Assembly: GCA_015061495.1 (NCBI GenBank)
Contig: SUWL01000008.1
Span: 1 to 59,850 of the forward strand
Length of the DNA: 59,850 bases
Direction of reading: 5' to 3'
Source: Lentisphaerota bacterium
Lineage (GTDB): Bacteria; Verrucomicrobiota; Lentisphaeria; Victivallales; Victivallaceae
Shown: one piece after another, positions 56,059 through 59,850 of the stretch
How positions within the stretch are numbered: position 1 is the first letter of the stretch
How the letters are laid out: each line of letters begins with the position of its first letter
Translations under genes and position numbers: made by a program
Notes under the pieces: generated by a model
Told to the model about the DNA's origin: nothing
Database searches by the model: none
What the model saw: the letters and a program-made list of their open reading frames with translations, nothing else

Positions 56059-56643
56059 TCATCTCCCGGCGGTTTGGCGGTCAAGGACATAGCGCAAGTT
56101 GGTGATTTCTTCAATATACCAATGCTTTTTGACGCTGTTGATAAGCAGGGCGATTCCGGCGACCGTACAACCGACGACAGTCGTGGCAAATGCGATCTGC
56201 ATATTGTACGCCATATTGGCGATATCCCCGCCCGCCAGTCCGGCAAGTGCCGGTCCCATCGGAATCAGCGTCCCCATAAGTCCCAGCATCGGAGCGGTTT
56301 TGGCCAGAAACCGGCTGCGTTCCAACTCCTTTTCATAAGATTGTTCTATTTCGGAAATATACTTCTCGCACTCCAGCTGATCAAATCCAAACGAAAAAAG
56401 CATCCGCACATGATCCGCAAAAATACCGTTCTCTTCAATATCTGTTTCACTGAACCGGACTGAATTACGGATCTTTGCCAACAGCAAAGCCCGTTTCTTT
56501 TTCTCCTGAAGCAAGCTTAAATATGTCGCACAAAAGCCCCCCAGTGAAATAAGTGCCGCCGCCAGCGATGCCAGCAAAAGAACGATCACCGGCAAAAGCA
56601 AACTTGCCGATATCCAGTTAAGGATTTGAGTTACCATTGACAT
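56059..56643 (-). CDS. hmuU: MotA/TolQ/ExbB proton channel (HmuU-like)
   Basis: 194 residues with three helices in TolQ order: an N-terminal one, then two late ones (MLGLMGTLIPMGPALAGLAGG and ATTVVGCTVAGIALLI). The TAPMLGLMGTLIPMGPAL segment matches the family's conserved motif. It likely energises the DUF2149 partner and HmuS-like enzyme. AAAGGA lies about 9 nt before the ATG; it overlaps the upstream gene by 26 nt. Confidence 0.8.
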   Translation of the reverse strand: MSMVTQILNWISASLLLPVIVLLLASLAAALISLGGFCATYLSLLQEKKKRALLLAKIRNSVRFSETDIEENGIFADHVRMLFSFGFDQLECEKYISEIEQSYEKELERSRFLAKTAPMLGLMGTLIPMGPALAGLAGGDIANMAYNMQIAFATTVVGCTVAGIALLINSVKKHWYIEEITNLRYVLDRQTAGR

Positions 56644-57343
56644 GAAGTTTTCCTTTCTTTTTCAATATGTAAAAAAACAGTGTACATCCGCCGACGATCA
56701 ATGCCGACAGTACCAGCAGCAGCAGCGGCTGCAGGAAATCAAAATTTTCTCCGGCAGAAACCAGTTTGGCTTCCGCCGCCACCGGCAGAAATACCGCCAG
56801 CACCACCAGTAAATATTCCCAATGCATCACCGCCAGTATCCGCCGCGAACGCTCCCGGAAAATCAGCCGCATGGTTTCCATTATCAATAATGCCGCCACC
56901 GGCAAAACTGCCGCCGTTGCCCATGCAAGCTGTTCAAACGTGTATTCCACCAGCTTGTTATACAGAAACATCTGGCAGTACCAAACCCCGTAAAAAAGCA
57001 GTATCGACGGCATGAATGCCAGAAATTTCAGATAATGTGCGATCCGCTGATAAACGGATTCCGGTTTCTTTGCCGCTTCGCCTCCCAACAGGGAAAACGC
57101 CAGAATAATGTTGATGAATTCCTGGATTATTACCAGACCGCATAACTCATTGAGCGTATCTGCATTGCTTAATGCCGTTTGAAATTCCAGCATACTGGTA
57201 TCCGCCGCTGCTCTGGCAAAGAAAAACGGCAGCAGCATCAGCATAATAACCGACAAATATTGTATACTCCGGTTGAGCAATGACAATTTACAGCAATTCT
57301 GCACGGCGGCAGTCAACAGCAGCATGACGATGAATAGCGGCAT
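56618..57343 (-). CDS. Polytopic membrane protein (HmuT-like or DUF2162-like)
   Basis: 241 residues with about seven predicted helices and short loops, ending with a Lys-rich tail. Function unknown. Its place before the TolQ-like, DUF2149 and chelatase genes matches HmuT of Bacteroidota and the DUF2162 protein of methanogen CobN-like clusters. Assignment rests on position and topology only. GGGGTG precedes the ATG; gap after the upstream gene is 4 nt. Confidence 0.6.
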   Translation of the reverse strand: MPLFIVMLLLTAAVQNCCKLSLLNRSIQYLSVIMLMLLPFFFARAAADTSMLEFQTALSNADTLNELCGLVIIQEFINIILAFSLLGGEAAKKPESVYQRIAHYLKFLAFMPSILLFYGVWYCQMFLYNKLVEYTFEQLAWATAAVLPVAALLIMETMRLIFRERSRRILAVMHWEYLLVVLAVFLPVAAEAKLVSAGENFDFLQPLLLLVLSALIVGGCTLFFYILKKKGKLHVNGNSNP

Positions 57344-57347
57344 TGAT

Positions 57348-57809
57348 TCACCCCAATTTCACAGCCGAGATCCGGTAGCCGCTTTTGCGCTTGACCAGCA
57401 CGATGGATAGTTTCCGGTCATTTGCAGTTTCCGCCCGCAAAATCCGGACGGAGGAGTTTTTTTCCAGTGTGAATATCTGCCACTTGTCATCTTTAACCAG
57501 CTGGGAATGCTCCTGCAGCAGCGCGAGCTGTTCTTTGACCGGATCGCATTTCCGTTCGATTTTGGCAAGTTCCCGGTCGGCTTTGGACATATTGAACAAC
57601 TTTTCCAGTGAGTGAAAATTGTTCCGGCTGCCCGCGTCCGTAATTCTTTTGCGGATATTCGTCAATGCCCGGTCGCCATCAGCAGTGACCGGAATTTCAC
57701 TGGGTACATACTGCGAAACATCATCTTTTTGCGAAGCAAACTGCCAGCAAATACTTCCGGCCAGAAGCGCAAACAGCAATGTCAATAAAATAATCTTGTT
57801 TTTCATCAT
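57348..57809 (-). CDS. Small membrane-anchored protein in the HmuS-like operon
   Basis: 153 residues. An N-terminal signal anchor (KIILLTLLFALLAGSICW) is followed by a soluble domain of about 125 residues with a predicted coiled, charged middle (LEKLFNMSKADRELAKIERK) and a beta-rich end. No family recognised. It is 18 nt downstream of the pseudopilin and 4 nt upstream of the HmuT-like gene, so it is probably part of the same machine. ATG 57806 is an equally good start. Confidence 0.6.
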   Translation of the reverse strand: MMKNKIILLTLLFALLAGSICWQFASQKDDVSQYVPSEIPVTADGDRALTNIRKRITDAGSRNNFHSLEKLFNMSKADRELAKIERKCDPVKEQLALLQEHSQLVKDDKWQIFTLEKNSSVRILRAETANDRKLSIVLVKRKSGYRISAVKLG

Positions 57810-57827
57810 TCACTTCTCCGCCGATCA

Positions 57828-59048
57828 TTATTCCGCCGGTTCGTAATTTTCCGTATCGTCCGCATCACTGCCCAAACCGCCGATCTTGAGTCTCCGGGCT
57901 GCTTCATCATCGTAAATGTAACCGATCTGCTCGCTGGAAACATGACCGTCCGCCCAGGCAATGCCCGCTGTCGAATTATGGCGGAACGCCGTCGAACCAT
58001 TGTCGATCGAATAACCGAATTTGGTGTAACTGCCCATACTGCCATACTGATCACCGAAACTTACGATCCCGGACGGATTGGCAATTTTTCCCGGACGGCA
58101 AACTTTGCCCGGGAAACTCATTCCCGGCCCCATCGTCGTCGTCGATGACCAGGGATGAATGGACATATTCGCACCAATACCGCTGCCATTGGCTCCGGTG
58201 ATCGGCTGACCGGAAGCACCGAAAAGTTCAGTGACCGACGGTTCCGGACAGAAAAACACATTGCTCTCTACCGCACTTTGCAAACTCTGGTCAACTCCGG
58301 ATTTGGTAAGATACGGAGTCAGAAACCCCTCCCCGGTAAAGTCGCAAACGTTAGCAGCAGTGCGCTTGCCGTTCCACGCTTTCATCTCGCCGAACATCTT
58401 TTCAGCCGCCGGGACAAAACATTCATTATCCTGCTGATACATGGCATCCGCTGTGGAAATCTGCTTCAATCGGCTGATGCAGCTGGCAGTGATCCCGCGA
58501 CTGCGGGCACTATTCAACGCCGGCAGCAATATCGATGCCAATATCGCGATGATCGCAATGACGACCAGCAATTCTATTAAAGTAAAATGGGAGTGTGCGG
58601 GGGACAAGGAAAACTTTTTTTCACGAGAAAAAAAGTTTTCCCTTTCCCCCGCGCCCCCTTTCTCTTTCAAAAAAAGCGGTACTCTTTGGGATACATATTG
58701 TCCGAGCCCCAGCGTAGAAAAGGGAGAGTTTTTCCGCAACCCGCCGCGCGGGCGGGAAAAAAAGTTTTCCCTTTCCCCCGCGCCCCCTTTCTCTTTCAAA
58801 AAAAAGCGGGATTCTTTGGGACATATATTGTCCGAGCCCCAGCGTAGCGACTCGTCGCGGCGTAGTGAAACGAAGACGGAAGGGCGAGTTTTTCCGCAAC
58901 CCGCCGCGCGGGCGGGAAAAGAGGTTTTTCCCCTCTCCCCAAACCCCACTTCCCTTTTCAAGAAAAGCGGGATTCTTTGAGATGATCTGTTCTGTGTTTG
59001 GACTGCAAAAATCGGTATTTCTGCTGCAACGATACTCTTGTTATTCAT
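57828..59048 (-). CDS. Pseudopilin with H-x9-DG motif and repeat-rich N-terminal extension
   Basis: 406 residues. The type-IV-pilin-like helix FTLIELLVVIAIIAILASILLPALN starts only at residue 155; residue -1 is His, not the usual Gly. The domain ends with HNSTAGIAWADG, the H-x9-DG signature of Lentisphaerota/Planctomycetes pseudopilins. Residues 21-150 comprise three degenerate repeats (P-L-F-L-K-E-x-G-G-A-G-E-R type). ATG 59048 has AAAGGG 8 nt upstream, so the extension is likely translated; a TTG a few codons before the helix is an alternative start. Function of this group is largely unknown. Confidence 0.75.
   Translation of the reverse strand: MNNKSIVAAEIPIFAVQTQNRSSQRIPLFLKREVGFGERGKTSFPARAAGCGKTRPSVFVSLRRDESLRWGSDNICPKESRFFLKEKGGAGERENFFSRPRGGLRKNSPFSTLGLGQYVSQRVPLFLKEKGGAGERENFFSREKKFSLSPAHSHFTLIELLVVIAIIAILASILLPALNSARSRGITASCISRLKQISTADAMYQQDNECFVPAAEKMFGEMKAWNGKRTAANVCDFTGEGFLTPYLTKSGVDQSLQSAVESNVFFCPEPSVTELFGASGQPITGANGSGIGANMSIHPWSSTTTMGPGMSFPGKVCRPGKIANPSGIVSFGDQYGSMGSYTKFGYSIDNGSTAFRHNSTAGIAWADGHVSSEQIGYIYDDEAARRLKIGGLGSDADDTENYEPAE
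58608..58641. repeat. Perfect 14-bp inverted repeat within the pseudopilin gene
   Basis: Arms GGAAAACTTTTTTT and AAAAAAAGTTTTCC with a 6-nt loop, inside the coding frame (encodes ENFFSREKKFSL). Looks like a terminator or a palindromic element. Confidence 0.75.
58621..58990. repeat. Imperfect direct repeats in the pseudopilin 5' coding region
   Basis: Two near-identical modules of about 87 bp (58631-58717 and 58760-58847) and a diverged third (about 58915-58990), with a second 35-bp module (58726-58760 and 58886-58920) containing CCCGCC/GGCGGG. All three copies stay open in the pseudopilin frame. Confidence 0.8.
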
Positions 59049-59161
59049 AATATATACCCTTTCTGTTTAATACTTTGAGCGTCTGTTGACGACCTGAAAC
59101 GGTTTTTATGCTCACCACGAGCAGAAAATAAAAACTCTTCCGGCGCACCCGGATAGATCAT
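59045..59161 (-). CDS. Possible 38-residue coupled mini-ORF
   Basis: The frame MIYPGAPEEFLFSARGEH continues to a TGA that overlaps the pseudopilin ATG (ATGA). A strong AAGGAGG lies upstream but about 19 nt from the ATG, too far for normal initiation. It may be a leader ORF or chance. Confidence 0.25.
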   Translation of the reverse strand: MIYPGAPEEFLFSARGEHKNRFRSSTDAQSIKQKGYIL

Positions 59162-59185
59162 ATTATTTGCCGGTTGCTCACCTCC

Positions 59186-59386
59186 TTACTTTTCCTCTTT
59201 GATATCCACCACAAAACGGTGACAGCGGCTGCATTGGATCGTAATCTCTTTCTGACCGCGTTTCAGAATTTTGGTGTTTACTTCCAAATGTCCGGAACCA
59301 TTGTGATTCAGAAGATAATCAAAGGAATTGAGTAATCTTTCCCGGACTCTTTCCTCATCATCCGCCGGATGCTGGATCTTATTCAT
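59186..59386 (-). CDS. Small CxxCH protein, first gene of the HmuS-like run
   Basis: 66 residues, charged, no signal peptide. Near the end is CSRCH (52-56), and earlier HNGSGH (28-33). CxxCH is the heme c attachment motif, but without export this may simply be half a metal site. No family recognised. It lies downstream of a strong promoter and a terminator-like hairpin, and upstream of the pseudopilin (138 nt). GAGG lies about 12 nt before the ATG. Confidence 0.5.
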   Translation of the reverse strand: MNKIQHPADDEERVRERLLNSFDYLLNHNGSGHLEVNTKILKRGQKEITIQCSRCHRFVVDIKEEK

Positions 59387-59417
59387 ACTTAAATTAGCCT
59401 CGTCTAACTTTAATTAT

Positions 59418-59459
59418 AAAAAAAAACAGCCGCCCGGCAATCTGCCGGATCACACGGCT
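59418..59459 (-). terminator. Intrinsic-terminator hairpin in the leader (attenuator candidate)
   Basis: AGCCG ... CCGGCA-loop-TGCCGG ... CGGCT stem followed by nine T on the minus strand. It lies between the promoter at 59477-59505 and the 66-codon gene, so it would end transcripts after about 50 nt unless overridden. Confidence 0.7.
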
Positions 59460-59476
59460 CCTGATGTGTGGAATAT

Positions 59477-59505
59477 AATATAACACTAATAGACTGCTTT
59501 ATCAA
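59477..59505 (-). promoter_or_regulatory. Promoter for the right-hand minus-strand operon
   Basis: TTGATA (59505-59500), 17 bp, TATATT (59482-59477) on the minus strand. It is the only clear promoter found upstream of the 66-codon gene, pseudopilin and HmuS-like genes. Confidence 0.65.
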
Positions 59506-59850
59506 GTTAGTTTAATCTAATTTTTTTTATTTTTTGTCATCTTCCACCGTAGAATAACGGATAAAAATATCGCCATACCCCATCTGAATAATGCGTTTGC
59601 AATATCCAACTGCCGGATATGTGCCAGCAGCTTTTGCAGGTATCAGCCCACTTCCACAATTTTCCGCAAGGAACGCCCAAGTTTTGCAAATTTCCAAACC
59701 GGCTTTGTTGCAGCAAACTGGCGTTTTGTACGGACAGTTACGGAGATGGTTTGTTTAAAATCAAGCCGATGTTTGAATTTTTTTGAAATTTTTATCAAAT
59801 TCTTTATCGGCGATGACCATTCCCCTTAAAATCAATAACATCTTTCTCAT
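59506..59850. other. AT-rich region without a supported gene
   Basis: No ORF with a ribosome site was found. On the minus strand a frame from the window edge (MRKMLLILRGMVIADKEFDKNF) stops after 29 codons, and a second frame continues for about 50 codons to 59643; the switch point is an A7 run (59778-59784). This may be a decayed gene or chance. Confidence 0.25.

Noticed and set aside
55719-56643. A Tol-Pal or ExbBD system
   Set aside because: No TonB, TolA, TolB or Pal is present, and the small partner matches DUF2149 rather than ExbD/TolR.
58441-58980. Plus-strand open frame over the repeat region
   Set aside because: It arises because the inverted repeats read similarly on both strands; it has no domain and opposes the pseudopilin.
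59760-59850. IS transposase fragment (ADKEFD resembles ADKxYD of some DDE transposases)
   Set aside because: The match is a few residues only; no terminal inverted repeats or further transposase motifs are visible.

Overview
The window looks like chromosomal DNA from an anaerobic Gram-negative bacterium of the PVC superphylum, most likely Lentisphaerota (Victivallis-like). The clues are a pseudopilin with the H-x9-DG signature and an FTLIELL helix, a divergent FtsZ, a fused SecDF, a Planctomycetes/Lentisphaera-style DWG kinase, LpxA, LptF and GmhB (an LPS outer membrane), and a two-subunit indolepyruvate:ferredoxin oxidoreductase. No rRNA, tRNA, CRISPR array, phage or complete insertion sequence was seen. 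Taxonomy is inferred from gene content only.

Layout, left to right. A proline-rich secreted protein runs off the left edge, followed by ftsA-ftsZ. Next come tig, clpP-clpX, a probable pseudokinase, dxr and an ArnT-like transferase on the minus strand. A clpC gene is coupled to a double zinc-ribbon protein. dapB, a ROK regulator, pdxB and an MFS transporter form one minus-strand run. lptF, an anchored oligopeptide-binding protein and ung run on the plus strand. The minus strand then holds a thioredoxin with an altered active site, a DUF362 ferredoxin-like protein, yajC-secDF-ybaB, a UxaE-like epimerase, dnaE with a UPF0237/UPF0210 pair, and a MurC-like ligase. A PP2C phosphatase and an OppF-like ATPase are on the plus strand. 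Gfo/Idh-ispE-gmhB-histidine kinase-radC forms a minus-strand operon. A long plus-strand operon follows: pyrH-lpxA-lipoprotein-TRIC channel-truB-His-rich protein-iorA-iorB-ACT.

The right end (about 51.6-59.5 kb) is the most unusual part. A minus-strand cluster encodes a CobN/BchH-type chelatase anchored in the membrane at both ends (HmuS-like), a DUF2149 protein, a MotA/TolQ/ExbB proton channel and a polytopic membrane protein. This is the gene set of the Bacteroidota hmuSTUV heme locus, here without HmuY or HmuR. The cluster sits directly downstream of a small membrane-anchored protein, a pseudopilin and a 66-residue CxxCH protein. A near-consensus promoter at 59477-59505 is followed by an intrinsic-terminator hairpin before the first gene, so the whole run may be controlled by attenuation. 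The pseudopilin carries about 150 extra N-terminal residues made of in-frame, partly palindromic repeats.

Promoters are strikingly uniform: most read TTGAxx, 17 bp, TATATT. Many genes overlap by ATGA, TGATG or TTGA, so translational coupling is common. Where an upstream start lacked a plausible Shine-Dalgarno site, the start was moved; each entry says so.
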